A stretch of 63,298 nt of DNA, taken from contig NKXK01000035.1 in NCBI GenBank assembly GCA_004379165.1, forward strand, positions 1 to 63,298, given 5' to 3'. Below, one piece after another: positions 54,462 through 63,182 of this stretch (positions within the stretch are counted from its first letter, which is position 1; each line of letters starts with the position of its first letter). Origin of the DNA: Rhodocyclaceae bacterium. Its GTDB lineage: Bacteria; Pseudomonadota; Gammaproteobacteria; Burkholderiales; Rhodocyclaceae. The notes under the pieces are model-generated. The model made no database searches. It was not told the origin of the DNA and saw only the letters and a list, made by a program, of their open reading frames with translations. A program made the position numbers and the translations under genes.

Positions 54462-55566
54462 TTAAACGCCCTGCTTGAGGCTGGCCTCGATGAAGGGGTC
54501 GAGGTCGCCGTCGAGTACGGACTGGGTATTGCCGGTTTCGTGGCTGGTCCGTAAATCCTTGATACGGCTCTGGTCGAGCACGTAGGAGCGGATCTGGTGG
54601 CCCCAGCCGATGTCGGACTTGGCATCTTCCAGCTTCTGCTGCTCGGCCTGCTGCTTGCGCAGTTCAAACTCGTAGAGGCGGGCGCGCAGCATGGACCAGG
54701 CTTCATCGCGGTTGCGGTGCTGCGAACGGTCGTTCTGGCACTGGACGACGATACCGGTCGGGACGTGGGTCAGACGCACGGCGGAGTCGGTCTTGTTGAT
54801 GTGCTGACCGCCGGCACCGGAGGCGCGGTAGGTGTCGGTACGCACGTCAGCCGGGTTGATGGCGATCTCGATCGACTCATCGACTTCCGGGAAGACGAAC
54901 ACCGAGGTGAAGCTGGTGTGGCGGCGGGCGTTGGAGTCGAACGGTGACTTGCGGACCAGACGGTGAATGCCGGTTTCGGTGCGCAGCGTGCCGTAGGCGT
55001 AGTCGCCGGTGAACTTGACGGTCGCGCTCTTGATGCCGGCAACGTCACCTTCGGACTCTTCCATCACCTCAACCGAGAAGCCCTTCTTTTCGCCGTACTT
55101 CAGGTACATGCGCAGCAGCATCGAGGCCCAGTCCTGGGCTTCGGTACCGCCGGCGCCGGCCTGGATTTCGAGGAAGCAGGGCATCGGGTCGGACGGGTTG
55201 TTGAACATGCGGCGGAATTCGAGCGCGGCGAGCTTCTTTTCCAGTTCGGCGTTGTCGGCCTCGACCGCAAGCAGGGTATCCTCGTCGCCGTCGTCCTTGC
55301 CCATCGCGAACAGCTCGCGACCATCATTGACCCCGGCATCGACTGCTTCGAGGACGAGAACGATGTCTTCCAGCGATTTCTTTTCCTTGCCCAATTCCTG
55401 GGCGCGTTTCGGATCGTCCCAGATCTTGGGATCTTCCATCTCCTGGTTGAGGAGGGTCAGACGCTCACGTTTGTGATCGTAGTCAAAGATACCTCCGTAA
55501 CTCGTCGGCGCGCTGCGCCAGATCGTCGAGCTTGTTGGAGATACTGTTGAGTTGTTCCGCTTCCAT
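54462..55566 (-). CDS. prfB: Peptide chain release factor 2 with programmed +1 frameshift
   Basis: Starts at the ATG at 55566 ([20 protein letters not shown]) and meets TGA at 55483-55485 after RRYL. The sequence there, GGAGGTATCTTTGAC, is the classic RF2 shift site: internal Shine-Dalgarno, CTT slippery codon, TGA followed by C. After +1 shifting the frame runs DYDHKRERL to the stop at 54462. Domain marks: GGQ loop in [20 protein letters not shown] and SPF stop-codon tripeptide in [15 protein letters not shown]. Releases peptides at UGA/UAA and regulates itself through the shift. Confidence 0.96.
55483..55498 (-). promoter_or_regulatory. prfB: prfB frameshift site
   Basis: Minus strand GGAGGTATCTTTGAC: an SD-like GGAGG three bases before the CTT-TGA shift site. 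Confidence 0.93.
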
Positions 55567-55650
55567 GTTCGTTCAGCCGGTTGAATGCAAAGGCGGAATT
55601 ATACATTGCCGGGGTCCGCAGACCGGCCGGGACACGACTGCAAAGGTGAT

Positions 55651-55679
55651 CTGCGGTGAACCCGGAAAAGTGCTGAAAA
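55651..55679 (+). repeat. Dispersed 30-bp repeat, copy 18
   Basis: CTGCGGTGAACCCGGAAAAG, then TGCTGAAAA. Intergenic between tex and prfB; it matches the consensus at nearly every position. Confidence 0.75.
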
Positions 55680-55711
55680 CAGGCAGCCCCGGTTGCGGGG
55701 CTGCCGGCTGC

Positions 55712-58024
55712 TTACTTGCGCAGCTTGGCGAAGGCGCTGGCCATGGCGTTGCCGGCGGGCGGTGGGGGGGTGTGGCGGGCCTGCTGCCGTGACAGCGGTG
55801 CGCCGCGCTGGGCGCTGCCTCCACCGTCGTGCTTCTTCGGCTCGTCGCTCATGCGCATGGTCAGGGCAATGCGTTTGCGGGCAAGGTCGACCTCCAGCAC
55901 CTTGACCTTGACCACCTGACCAGCCTTGACGATGGTGTGCGGATCTTTGACGAAGGTGTTGGAAAGCGCTGAAACATGCACCAGGCCGTCCTGATGGACG
56001 CCGATGTCGACAAAGGCGCCGAAGGCGGCCACGTTGGTGACGACGCCTTCGAGGATCATGCCCGGACGCAGGTCCTTCACTTCCTCGACACCATCGGCAA
56101 AGGTTGCAGTCTTGAACTCCGGACGCGGGTCGCGGCCGGGCTTTTCCAGTTCGCGGAAGATGTCCTGCACCGTCGGCAGACCGAAGCGTTCGTCGGTGTA
56201 TTTGGCCGGGTTGAGGCCTTTCAGCGCGCCGCTGTTGCCGAGCAGTTCCTTGATCGGCTTTTTCAGGTCGACAATGATTTTCTCGACCACCGGATAGGCT
56301 TCCGGGTGCACCGACGAGGCGTCGAGCAGGTTGTCGCCATTGGGCACGCGCAGGAAGCCGGCGGCCTGTTCGAAGGTCTTGTCGCCGAGGCGCGGCACTT
56401 TCTTCAGGTCGTTCCGTGATTTGAAAGCACCGTTGGCGTCGCGGTAGCTGACGATATTGGCGGCCAGCCCGGCATTGAGGCCGGAAATGCGGGTGAGCAG
56501 CGGCACCGAGGCAGTGTTGACGTCGACGCCGACGGCATTGACGCAGTCCTCGACCACGGCATCGAGGTTCTTGGCGAGCTTGGATTGCGAAACGTCGTGC
56601 TGGTACTGGCCGACGCCGATGGACTTCGGCTCGATCTTGACCAGCTCGGCCAGCGGGTCCTGCAGACGGCGGGCAATCGACACCGCGCCGCGGATCGAAA
56701 CGTCGAGATCCGGGAATTCCTTGGCGGCGAGTTCAGAGGCGGAATAGACCGAGGCGCCGGCTTCAGAGACGACGATTTTCTGCAGTCGCGCCTCCGGGTA
56801 CTTTTTCATCACGTCCTGCACCAGCTTGTCGGTTTCGCGGCTGGCGGTGCCGTTGCCGATGGCGACCAGCGTCACGCCGTGCAGCGAGGCGAGACGGGCT
56901 ATGGTCGAGATCGAACCACCCCAGTCGTTGCGCGGTTCGTGCGGGTAGATGGTGGCGGTGTCGAGCAGCTTGCCGGTGGCGTCGACGACCGCGATCTTGC
57001 AGCCGGTGCGGATGCCGGGGTCGATGCCCATGGTCACGTGCTGGCCGGCGGGGGCGGCGAGCAGCAGGTCTTTCAGGTTCTTGCCGAAGATGCGGATGGC
57101 TTCTTCCTCGGCGCGCTCGCGCAGTTCGTTGACCAGTTCCAGTTCGAGGTGGGTGTAGACCTTGACCTTCCAGGTCCAGCGCACGGTGTCCTGCAGCCAT
57201 TTGTCGGTCGGTCGGTTCTGGTGCTTGATGCCGAAGCGGGCGGCAATGCGCTGCTCGCAGGGGTTGGGGCCGGGTTTGATGTTTTCGGCGTCGAGTTCGG
57301 AATCGAGCACCAGCGCGACGTTGAGGAAGCCTTCATTGCGGCCGCGCAGCAGCGCCAGCGCCCGGTGCGAGGGCATGTCCTCGATGGCTTCGGCGAAGTC
57401 GAACCAGTCGCGGAACTTGGCGCCTTCACTCTCCTTGCCTTCGACGACGGTCGACTTGAGCAGGCCGTGTTCCTTCAGGTAGTCGCGCAGCGTCTGCAGC
57501 AATTGCGCGTCTTCGGCGAACTTTTCCATCAGGATCTGGCGGGCGCCATCGAGCACGGCGCGGCTGTCGGCAAAGCCGGCCTCGGTGTTGAGGTATTTCT
57601 CCGCTTCGTCGTCCGGCGTCAACTCCGGGTTTTCCAGGAGCGCCAGCGCCAGTGGCTCGATGCCGGCTTCGCGGGCGATCTGCGCCTTGGTGCGGCGTTT
57701 CTGCTTGTAGGGCAGGTAGAGGTCTTCCAGTCGCTGCTTCGTGTCGGCATCTTCGATCTCGGCCTTGAGTGCCGGTGTCAGCTTGCCCTGTTCCTCGATG
57801 CTGGCGAGCACGGTGGCGCGGCGCTCCTCCAGTTCGCGCAGGTAGCCGAGGCGTTCTTCCAGCGTCCGCAGCTGGGTGTCATCAAGTTCACCAGTGACTT
57901 CCTTGCGGTAGCGGGCGATGAAGGGCACGGTGGCGCCTTCGTCCAGCAGCTGGATGGCCGCCTTGACCTGGGCGGGACGGACGTTGAGTTCAACGGCGAT
58001 GCGGTGTTCGATGGGAGCGAGCAT
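55712..58024 (-). CDS. tex: Transcription accessory protein Tex
   Basis: 770 aa from the ATG at 58024 ([20 protein letters not shown]); a longer frame to 58078 has no family support. Tex N-terminal helices ([20 protein letters not shown]), YqgF-like nuclease fold ([20 protein letters not shown]), helix-hairpin-helix ([20 protein letters not shown]) and C-terminal S1 domain ([20 protein letters not shown]), followed by a basic Gly/Pro tail. RNA-binding protein affecting transcription and translation of stress and virulence genes. Confidence 0.95.
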   Translation of the reverse strand: MLAPIEHRIAVELNVRPAQVKAAIQLLDEGATVPFIARYRKEVTGELDDTQLRTLEERLGYLRELEERRATVLASIEEQGKLTPALKAEIEDADTKQRLEDLYLPYKQKRRTKAQIAREAGIEPLALALLENPELTPDDEAEKYLNTEAGFADSRAVLDGARQILMEKFAEDAQLLQTLRDYLKEHGLLKSTVVEGKESEGAKFRDWFDFAEAIEDMPSHRALALLRGRNEGFLNVALVLDSELDAENIKPGPNPCEQRIAARFGIKHQNRPTDKWLQDTVRWTWKVKVYTHLELELVNELRERAEEEAIRIFGKNLKDLLLAAPAGQHVTMGIDPGIRTGCKIAVVDATGKLLDTATIYPHEPRNDWGGSISTIARLASLHGVTLVAIGNGTASRETDKLVQDVMKKYPEARLQKIVVSEAGASVYSASELAAKEFPDLDVSIRGAVSIARRLQDPLAELVKIEPKSIGVGQYQHDVSQSKLAKNLDAVVEDCVNAVGVDVNTASVPLLTRISGLNAGLAANIVSYRDANGAFKSRNDLKKVPRLGDKTFEQAAGFLRVPNGDNLLDASSVHPEAYPVVEKIIVDLKKPIKELLGNSGALKGLNPAKYTDERFGLPTVQDIFRELEKPGRDPRPEFKTATFADGVEEVKDLRPGMILEGVVTNVAAFGAFVDIGVHQDGLVHVSALSNTFVKDPHTIVKAGQVVKVKVLEVDLARKRIALTMRMSDEPKKHDGGGSAQRGAPLSRQQARHTPPPPAGNAMASAFAKLRK

Positions 58025-58144
58025 GGGTGCGGCAGTGCAACAAAAATGGGGGGTGAATGATGCGGAATCGTGTGACAAAAAACAACTCCATCGCCTTGGT
58101 GTAGGATAGTTCGATTACACAAGTTCATTCAGAGGAGGCGGTTG

Positions 58145-58588
58145 ATGAAAGTTGATACCTATCTTTTTGGCAGCATTGAGGTTGTTGCAGAGAAAGTGAT
58201 TAGCTTCCCCAAGGGGTTGGCGGGTTTCGAAAGCAACACACGCTACATGCTGGCGCATGAAGTTGATCGCCCGCAAGGCAGCACTTTCACGCTACAAAGC
58301 CTGGACGAGCCAACGCTGGCCTTCCAGATCGTCGATCCGGGAACGCTCGGTTTCAGTTACTCGCTGGCATTGACTGACGAAGAAAATGCGGTTTTGCAAT
58401 CGCCGGCTGCTGAAGACGTGGTTGTGATGCAGGTGTTGTATCGCGCCGCACCGGAAGAGGGCGGTGCCATCACGCCCAGCCTGCGCGCGCCGCTGGTGAT
58501 CAATACCCGTGCCCGACTCGGACTGCAGAAAGTGATGGAGACGATCAAGTCGAACATCGTGCTGTCCAACCTCGCCAACCCGGTTTGA
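58145..58588 (+). CDS. fliW: Flagellar assembly factor FliW
   Basis: 147 aa from the ATG at 58145 with AGAGGAGG upstream. Family pattern: [60 protein letters not shown]. FliW binds CsrA and relieves its repression of flagellin translation. No csrA or flagellar genes lie in this window; a FliW not beside csrA is known in betaproteobacteria. Implies that the organism is flagellated. Confidence 0.93.
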   Translation: MKVDTYLFGSIEVVAEKVISFPKGLAGFESNTRYMLAHEVDRPQGSTFTLQSLDEPTLAFQIVDPGTLGFSYSLALTDEENAVLQSPAAEDVVVMQVLYRAAPEEGGAITPSLRAPLVINTRARLGLQKVMETIKSNIVLSNLANPV

Positions 58589-58607
58589 TCGAATTCCGCG
58601 CAGCGTA

Positions 58608-58635
58608 GCGGGGCTGCGGCCCCGCGTTTGCGTTT
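58608..58635. terminator. Possible bidirectional terminator between fliW and the convergent gene
   Basis: GCGGGGC and GCCCCGC pair around TGCG, followed by GTTTGCGTTT. It sits between two convergent genes. T run interrupted, so moderate support. Confidence 0.5.
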
Positions 58636-59155
58636 ACAGCGGCTGCAAATCGCGCTGGTAGCGCGCCGCATTATCGACGTAGTGCGCCGCCGATTTTTTC
58701 AGATTGGCCACATCCGCATCGCTCAGTTCGCGCACCACCTTGCCCGGCGAACCGACGATCAGCACGCGGTCCGGAAAGACTTTGCCTTCCGGGATCAGCG
58801 TATTGGCGCCGACAATGCAGCCCTTGCCGATGACGGCGCGATTGAGGATCACCGAACCAATGCCGATCAGGCTGCCGTCGCCGACGGTGCAGCCGTGCAG
58901 CATCACCAGATGGCCGACGGTGACGTCGTTTCCGATGTGCATTGGAACCCCTTCGTCGGTGTGTAGTACCGAACCGTCCTGAATATTGGTGTTGTCGCCG
59001 ATGTGGATGGGGTCATTGTCGCCGCGCAGCGTGGCGTTGAACCAGATCGAGGCATTTTTGCCAAGGCGGATATCGCCAATGACGGTGGCGTTGGGGGCGA
59101 TCCATGCGTTTTCGCCAATTTTCGGCGACTTTTCGCCGAGTTTGTAACAGGTCAT
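58634..59155 (-). CDS. Gamma-class carbonic anhydrase-like hexapeptide protein
   Basis: 173 aa from the ATG at 59155 ([20 protein letters not shown]) with AAGGAG upstream; the longer frame to 59374 is unsupported. Left-handed beta-helix repeats: [60 protein letters not shown]. Histidines of the metal site ([13 protein letters not shown]) are kept. The family (YrdA/PaaY) shows carbonic anhydrase or thioesterase activity; the physiological one is uncertain. Confidence 0.9.
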   Translation of the reverse strand: MTCYKLGEKSPKIGENAWIAPNATVIGDIRLGKNASIWFNATLRGDNDPIHIGDNTNIQDGSVLHTDEGVPMHIGNDVTVGHLVMLHGCTVGDGSLIGIGSVILNRAVIGKGCIVGANTLIPEGKVFPDRVLIVGSPGKVVRELSDADVANLKKSAAHYVDNAARYQRDLQPL

Positions 59156-59175
59156 GCCGGGCTCCTTGTGGTCGA

Positions 59176-59204
59176 TTTTGAATGTTTTTTCGGGTTCACC
59201 GCAG
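59176..59204 (-). repeat. Dispersed 30-bp repeat, copy 19
   Basis: Minus strand CTGCGGTGAACCCGAAAAAA, then CATTCAAAA. Intergenic, 6 bp beyond the stop of the caspase-like fragment. Confidence 0.75.
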
Positions 59205-59210
59205 CCATGC

Positions 59211-59516
59211 TCAATAGCTGAACGGTGAGGATGGCGAGGTGACGCTGGGGGCGGCGGCCGGCGCATCGTTGGCCGGATTGACCAGTGGTCCGACGCTGTA
59301 GGTGCTGTTGCCGATGACCAGTGCGTGGCGCGGTGCCCGGCTGAGGTCGGTGTCGGTGTCGGTGTCGGTGGCATTGGCCAGCGCAGCCGCCGGCAGGATG
59401 CTGGTCATGGCCAGCACGGCGAAAGCATGGCGCCAAGGCCGGCCCGGCAGCTTGTTGGGGGATGGATGTTCGGTGATCGTCAAGGCGTGGGGGTGGCAGG
59501 ACATGAGCGCCTCCAA
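59211..59516 (-). pseudogene. N-terminal fragment of a caspase-like (peptidase C14) protein
   Basis: 101 codons. After a signal-like segment ([20 protein letters not shown]) and an Asp-Thr repeat comes [20 protein letters not shown] then PANDAPAAA. [11 protein letters not shown].xxPLxNPxNDA is the start of the metacaspase/C14 fold. The catalytic His and Cys would lie further on, but the frame ends within 20 residues (PSSPFSY). It is thus a truncated gene, or less likely a small secreted peptide. Repeat copies 19 and 20 flank it within 10 bp on each side. Confidence 0.55.
59347..59370. repeat. Hexanucleotide tandem repeat (TCGGTG x4)
   Basis: Four exact TCGGTG units, encoding the Thr-Asp repeat of the caspase-like fragment on the minus strand. 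A six-base unit changes length without shifting frame. Confidence 0.8.
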
Positions 59517-59524
59517 TGTCGGCG

Positions 59525-59554
59525 TTTTGGCGAGTTTTCCCGGTTGACCGTAAG
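59525..59554 (-). repeat. Dispersed 30-bp repeat, copy 20
   Basis: Minus strand CTTACGGTCAACCGGGAAAA, then CTCGCCAAAA. Intergenic, between the caspase-like fragment and the next gene. Core imperfect, both A tracts perfect and ten bases apart. Confidence 0.65.
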
Positions 59555-59606
59555 ATGCCAGCGGTGCCCCGGAAGCGTGACTTCCAGGGAGATTCTAATC
59601 GGCCTG

Positions 59607-60056
59607 ATGGGTGTCCGGATGCTTCTGCAAAAAATCAAATCGTGGCATTGGGTGGTGATCGTGCTGATCCTGCTGGCCTTACTCGACTGGGCCATTCGCC
59701 GGCCGGACGCGCCGACGCGCCAGCTCAATGCCGCGCTTGCCGACAAGGCCAGTCTGCAACTCAAGGACTACCCCTACCGCTTTGAGGTGCTGCGCATCGA
59801 GGGCGATACCGCCGTGATGAGCACGCCGCGCAATTTCGACGCGCCAGCCTTCCTGATGCTTGGCAAACTCTACCCCGACATCAACGTCAAGGATCACAAC
59901 AACCCGAAGTTCATCGAAGTCGAGCGCCTGCTCGGCCGGGTGCAGGATGAGGCCAAGGACATTGTGCTGGCGCAGCCCGGCATCAAGTCGGTGCGCTGGG
60001 AACTGGATCGCAACTGGCTGCGGCGGCAGGGGATCGAAATTCCTGAGAAGCGATGA
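59607..60056 (+). CDS. Hypothetical membrane-anchored protein
   Basis: 149 aa from the ATG at 59607; the ATG at 59619 is also possible. One N-terminal helix (WHWVVIVLILLALLDWAI), then a periplasmic domain: LKDYPYRFEVLRIEGDTAVM, STPRNFDAPAFLMLGKLYPD and a C-terminal PGIKSVRWELDRNWLRRQGI. I do not recognise a family. Flanked by repeat copies 20 and 21. Confidence 0.65.
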   Translation: MGVRMLLQKIKSWHWVVIVLILLALLDWAIRRPDAPTRQLNAALADKASLQLKDYPYRFEVLRIEGDTAVMSTPRNFDAPAFLMLGKLYPDINVKDHNNPKFIEVERLLGRVQDEAKDIVLAQPGIKSVRWELDRNWLRRQGIEIPEKR

Positions 60057-60078
60057 GCAGTGCCGATGCGATTGCTGA

Positions 60079-60107
60079 TTTTGGGCTGATTTTCAGGGTG
60101 ACCGCAG
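60079..60107 (-). repeat. Dispersed 30-bp repeat, copy 21
   Basis: Minus strand CTGCGGTCACCCTGAAAATC, then AGCCCAAAA. Intergenic. Third copy within 930 bp. Confidence 0.75.
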
Positions 60108-60135
60108 TACGCCCGACTTTCGCCTGGGTGGCCCC

Positions 60136-60564
60136 GTGACACGCTTGCTGCTCGCCTGGCTGGTGATGCTGGTGGTGTCGGTGCTCAACGGCATTGCCCG
60201 CGACGTCGGCTACGGCCGCGAACTTGATCCGTTGGTCGCTCATCAGCTATCCACACTCTACGGCACTACGCTGCTCGGTGTCGTCATCGGCGCCTACGCC
60301 CGGCGCTGGCCGTTTGCCTCGGCATCAGCCGCTTGGCGCGCAGGGGGCCTTTGGCTGGCGCTGACCGTGGCTTTCGAGTTCATCTTCTTCCACTACGTCA
60401 GCGGCCATTCATGGGAAGAGTTGCTGGTCAACTATGACCTTACCGCCGGACGCCTCTGGCCGGTGCTACTGCTCTGGATTGCGGTCGCGCCGGCGGTGTT
60501 TCGCAGGCTGTGGCGGTGCAGGGAAGGTGCCATGTCCTCGCGCCACCCTCCAGCTGGGAATTGA
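60136..60564 (+). CDS. Small polytopic membrane protein
   Basis: 142 aa from a GTG at 60136. Four helices: LLLAWLVMLVVSVLNGIARD, TLLGVVIGAYARRW, GGLWLALTVAFEFIFFHYVS, LWPVLLLWIAVAPAVFRRLW. The pattern with HYVSGHSWEELLVNYDL recurs in short conserved hypothetical proteins of proteobacteria. Function unknown. Confidence 0.7.
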   Translation: MTRLLLAWLVMLVVSVLNGIARDVGYGRELDPLVAHQLSTLYGTTLLGVVIGAYARRWPFASASAAWRAGGLWLALTVAFEFIFFHYVSGHSWEELLVNYDLTAGRLWPVLLLWIAVAPAVFRRLWRCREGAMSSRHPPAGN

Positions 60565-60571
60565 GCGTCCG

Positions 60572-61066
60572 TCAGGGGTTTGCCGAATTCAACCTCAACA
60601 TCAACGTCAGCGGGTGCTGCGGGGATTCCACAAAGCCGTAGTACTCATAAAAACGCTTGGCTTCGTCATGCAGCGCATGAACCAGCAGCGCACGCACGCC
60701 GGTATTCTGGGCTACGGTCATTGCACGCTTGACGGCATCCTGCAGCAGGCCGGCGCCCAGCTTCAAGCCTTGAGCGCGCAGATCAACCGCAAGCCGGCCG
60801 AGGACAAGTACCGGAATCGGACCGGGCATGTTGTGCCGCATGGCGCGGCTCGCCAGTTGATGGGCGACAGCCCCGGCAGCCAGCGCATAGTAACCGAGTA
60901 CCCGATTTTCGCTATCGACAACGACAAAGGTTCTGCTGGCACCGGAAGTCTGGTTATTCAGCGCTCGGCGCTTCAGCCAGTCATCCAGCGTGGCTTCACC
61001 GCAGCTAAAGCCGGTTAACTCATGTGTGGCAGTCAGCGCTTGCGGGGCAGAAAGCCACAAGCTCAT
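60572..61066 (-). CDS. GNAT acetyltransferase toxin (TacT/AtaT-like)
   Basis: 164 aa. N-terminal ELTGFSCGEATLDDWLKRRA, then the FVVVDSENRVLGYYALAAGA strand and the acetyl-CoA loop LGRLAVDLRAQGLKLGAGLL, C-terminal FYEYYGFVESPQHPLTLML with the catalytic tyrosine. These toxins acetylate the amino group of aminoacyl-tRNA and block translation. The start overlaps the stop of the DUF1778 antitoxin (ATGA), the standard arrangement. Confidence 0.9.
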   Translation of the reverse strand: MSLWLSAPQALTATHELTGFSCGEATLDDWLKRRALNNQTSGASRTFVVVDSENRVLGYYALAAGAVAHQLASRAMRHNMPGPIPVLVLGRLAVDLRAQGLKLGAGLLQDAVKRAMTVAQNTGVRALLVHALHDEAKRFYEYYGFVESPQHPLTLMLRLNSANP

Positions 61067-61338
61067 GCCTGATTGCCCTCCCAGGGGGCCTTGACGCCCA
61101 TCAGCCGTTCCTGGCCTGTATTCGGGGCTATTGGTGTCGCATCAAGCATGGCGTTGAACTGCCGGAATTTTTCTTCGTCGAGCCCGAAAAAGACTTGATC
61201 GAGCAAAACCGCCTGAGCGCGCTCACAAGCGGCTTCAAGCATGAAATCCGAGCGGTTTTTACCCAGCACGCTGGCGGCGTGGTCGATCAGATCACGCTGT
61301 TCCGGCAGGGCACGTAAATTGATGGTAGCGGCACGCAT
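61063..61338 (-). CDS. DUF1778 ribbon-helix-helix antitoxin
   Basis: 91 aa from the ATG at 61338 (MRAATINLRALPEQRDLIDH). RHH DNA-binding part, then KNRSDFMLEAACERAQAVLL and a C-terminal toxin-binding tail (FFGLDEEKFRQFNAMLDATP). Neutralises the adjacent GNAT toxin and represses the operon by binding upstream inverted repeats. Confidence 0.92.
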   Translation of the reverse strand: MRAATINLRALPEQRDLIDHAASVLGKNRSDFMLEAACERAQAVLLDQVFFGLDEEKFRQFNAMLDATPIAPNTGQERLMGVKAPWEGNQA

Positions 61339-61350
61339 GGGTAATGCCTG

Positions 61351-61407
61351 TTGTAAATACAATGGATATACAAATGCTAAGGTGGTGTGTAGCTGTTGTC
61401 AATACAA
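61351..61407. promoter_or_regulatory. Antitoxin operator boxes
   Basis: TTGTAAATACAA (61351-61362) and TTGTCAATACAA (61396-61407) are inverted repeats of TTGT(A/C) and TACAA, with an extra TATACAA half site (61367-61373) between. They lie 13-69 bp upstream of the antitoxin start, the expected place for autoregulation. Confidence 0.7.
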
Positions 61408-61516
61408 TTTCGTGCTGACTCGATAATTGTGGGCTGTCCCGAATGGCACTAAGTTAAGGCACTTGCATGTCATCGGTTTGAGACCGTGGCACGGCATGCA
61501 GGGATTGTTTGTTGGC

Positions 61517-62755
61517 TCAGCGCTCAGCCTCAGTAGTCAGCTTCTGCACGATCAGCGCCCCGACCATATCCCCTTCGACATTGACCATGGTCCGCGTTGT
61601 ATCGAGGAGGCGGTCGATGGGTAGCAGCAGGGCGATGGCAGCGGTGGGCAGGCCGACGGATTCGAGGACGAGGACCATCGACAGCATGCCGACGCTGGGG
61701 ATGCCGGGGGCGCCGATGGCGCCGAGCATGGCGACGGCGAAGACGATGATCTGGCTGGCGATGTCGAGTTCGATGCCGGCCAGCCGGGCGACGAAGAGGG
61801 CGGCAGCGGCTTCGTAGAGCGCCGTGCCGTCCATGTTTACGGTGGCGCCGAGCGGCACAACGAAATTGGCGACATCCTTTTTTACATGCAGGTGTTGTTC
61901 GGTGCAGCGCAGCGTCACCGGCAGCGTGGCGGCGCTGGAGCTGGTGACGAAGGCGGTGAGCAGCGCTTCGCGGGCGCCCTTGAAGAAGCGTAGCGGCGAA
62001 ATACGGGTGAATAGCCAGAGGATCAGCGGCAGGACGATCAGGCCGTGGAAAAGCGTGGTGCCGGTGACGACGACGATGAAGTGGCCAAGGCTGACGAGCA
62101 GCGCCGATTGCTGGCTGGCGACCAGTTGCAGCAGCAGCGCGGCAAGGCCGATGGGGGCGAGGTGCATGATCCAGCCGACGATGCGCAGGCAGAGTTCCTG
62201 CAGCTCTTCCATCAGCGTGCGGATGTTGCGATAGCGCTCGCCGCCAGAAACCAGCGCGATGCCGAGAAAGAGGGCGACGATGACGATGGCGAGGATCTCG
62301 CCCTGCGCCAGCGCCTTGAACGGGTTCTGGAAAAGGCCGCGCAGGAATTGAGCGATGTAGTCCGGCAGCGGCATCTGCCGCGCCTGAAAATTTGCGGTGG
62401 CGTCGGCAAACATCGCCAGCTGCAGGCCGTCGCCGGGGCGGAAGAGATGGGCAGCACCAAAGCCGATGAGGATGGCGATACCCATGGTGGCGAAGAAGAA
62501 AACCAGCGTCAGCTTCCACACCCGGTGCATCTGATCGTGGGCACGCAGGTTGGCAACGCCGGTGACGATGGAGGTGAATACCAGCGGGACCAGCACCATG
62601 CGCAGCAGGTCGAGAAACAGATTGCCAACGATCTTGGCGCCGTACAGCGTATTGGCGACGACCGGCGAGGCGGGCTGGCCGGCCAGCCAGAAGCCGGCTG
62701 CGAGGCCGACGAGGCAGCCGGCGAGGATCTGCAGGTTGAGTGAAATTCGCTTCAT
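61517..62755 (-). CDS. Dicarboxylate/amino acid:cation symporter (DAACS family)
   Basis: 412 aa, glutamate-transporter fold. LLRMVLVPLVFTSIVTGVAN (helix 2), AFVTSSSAATLPVTLRC (re-entrant loop HP1, serine-rich), VVPLGATVNMDGTALYEAAA (NMDGT motif, helix 7), GIPSVGMLSMVLVLESVGLP (HP2) and DRLLDTTRTMVNVEGDMVGA (helix 8 substrate arginine). Takes up C4-dicarboxylates or glutamate/aspartate with Na+ or H+; substrate not resolved. Monocistronic. Confidence 0.93.
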   Translation of the reverse strand: MKRISLNLQILAGCLVGLAAGFWLAGQPASPVVANTLYGAKIVGNLFLDLLRMVLVPLVFTSIVTGVANLRAHDQMHRVWKLTLVFFFATMGIAILIGFGAAHLFRPGDGLQLAMFADATANFQARQMPLPDYIAQFLRGLFQNPFKALAQGEILAIVIVALFLGIALVSGGERYRNIRTLMEELQELCLRIVGWIMHLAPIGLAALLLQLVASQQSALLVSLGHFIVVVTGTTLFHGLIVLPLILWLFTRISPLRFFKGAREALLTAFVTSSSAATLPVTLRCTEQHLHVKKDVANFVVPLGATVNMDGTALYEAAAALFVARLAGIELDIASQIIVFAVAMLGAIGAPGIPSVGMLSMVLVLESVGLPTAAIALLLPIDRLLDTTRTMVNVEGDMVGALIVQKLTTEAER

Positions 62756-62816
62756 GCCTGGATTTTAGCGCCGGGACGCTGTGGCATGATGGCGTCTTTG
62801 CCCGCCAGCCTTGCCC

Positions 62817-62846
62817 AAATGAGCGACTTTTCCGCGTTGACCGCAG
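62817..62846 (-). repeat. Dispersed 30-bp repeat, copy 22
   Basis: Minus strand CTGCGGTCAACGCGGAAAAG, then TCGCTCATTT. It covers the start codon and first nine codons of the MazG-like gene (SDFSALTAA). Confidence 0.65.
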
Positions 62847-63175
62847 CCATCCTTGAATTTCGCAATGCCCGTGACTGGCGGCAGTTTCACACCCTGCGCA
62901 ACCTGATCGTGTCGCTCAATCTCGAAGCCGGCGAGTTGCTGGAACTGACGCAGTGGAAAAGCGATGCCGAAATCGATGCCTTGCCATCGGATGAGAAATC
63001 GGCGGAAGCCCTGCGCGACGAATGTGCCGACATCCTGCTCTACCTGCTGCTGATTGCTGACAAGGCCGGGATTGATCTGGCTGCCGCAGCGCGGGAAAAA
63101 CTGGCGAAGAACGCGGTGAAGTATCCAGTCGACAAGGCCTTTGGCTCGCGCGCGAAATACACCGAACTTGGCTAG
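62819..63175 (+). CDS. MazG-like nucleotide pyrophosphohydrolase
   Basis: 118 aa from the ATG at 62819; an upstream ATG at 62786 is less likely because residues before MSDF are not family-like. All-alpha NTP-PPase: WRQFHTLRNLIVSLNLEAGE (EAGE metal motif), KSAEALRDECADILLYLLLI (ExxD motif). Removes pyrophosphate from (d)NTPs, perhaps damaged ones. Its first codons lie in repeat copy 22, and an IS element end abuts its stop codon. Confidence 0.9.
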   Translation: MSDFSALTAAILEFRNARDWRQFHTLRNLIVSLNLEAGELLELTQWKSDAEIDALPSDEKSAEALRDECADILLYLLLIADKAGIDLAAAAREKLAKNAVKYPVDKAFGSRAKYTELG

Positions 63176-63182
63176 GGCCTGT

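Noticed and set aside
59105..59145. Repeated TTTTCGCCAA/TTTTCGGCG pattern
   Set aside because: Encodes [13 protein letters not shown], the normal N-terminus of the hexapeptide protein; the repeat core is absent.
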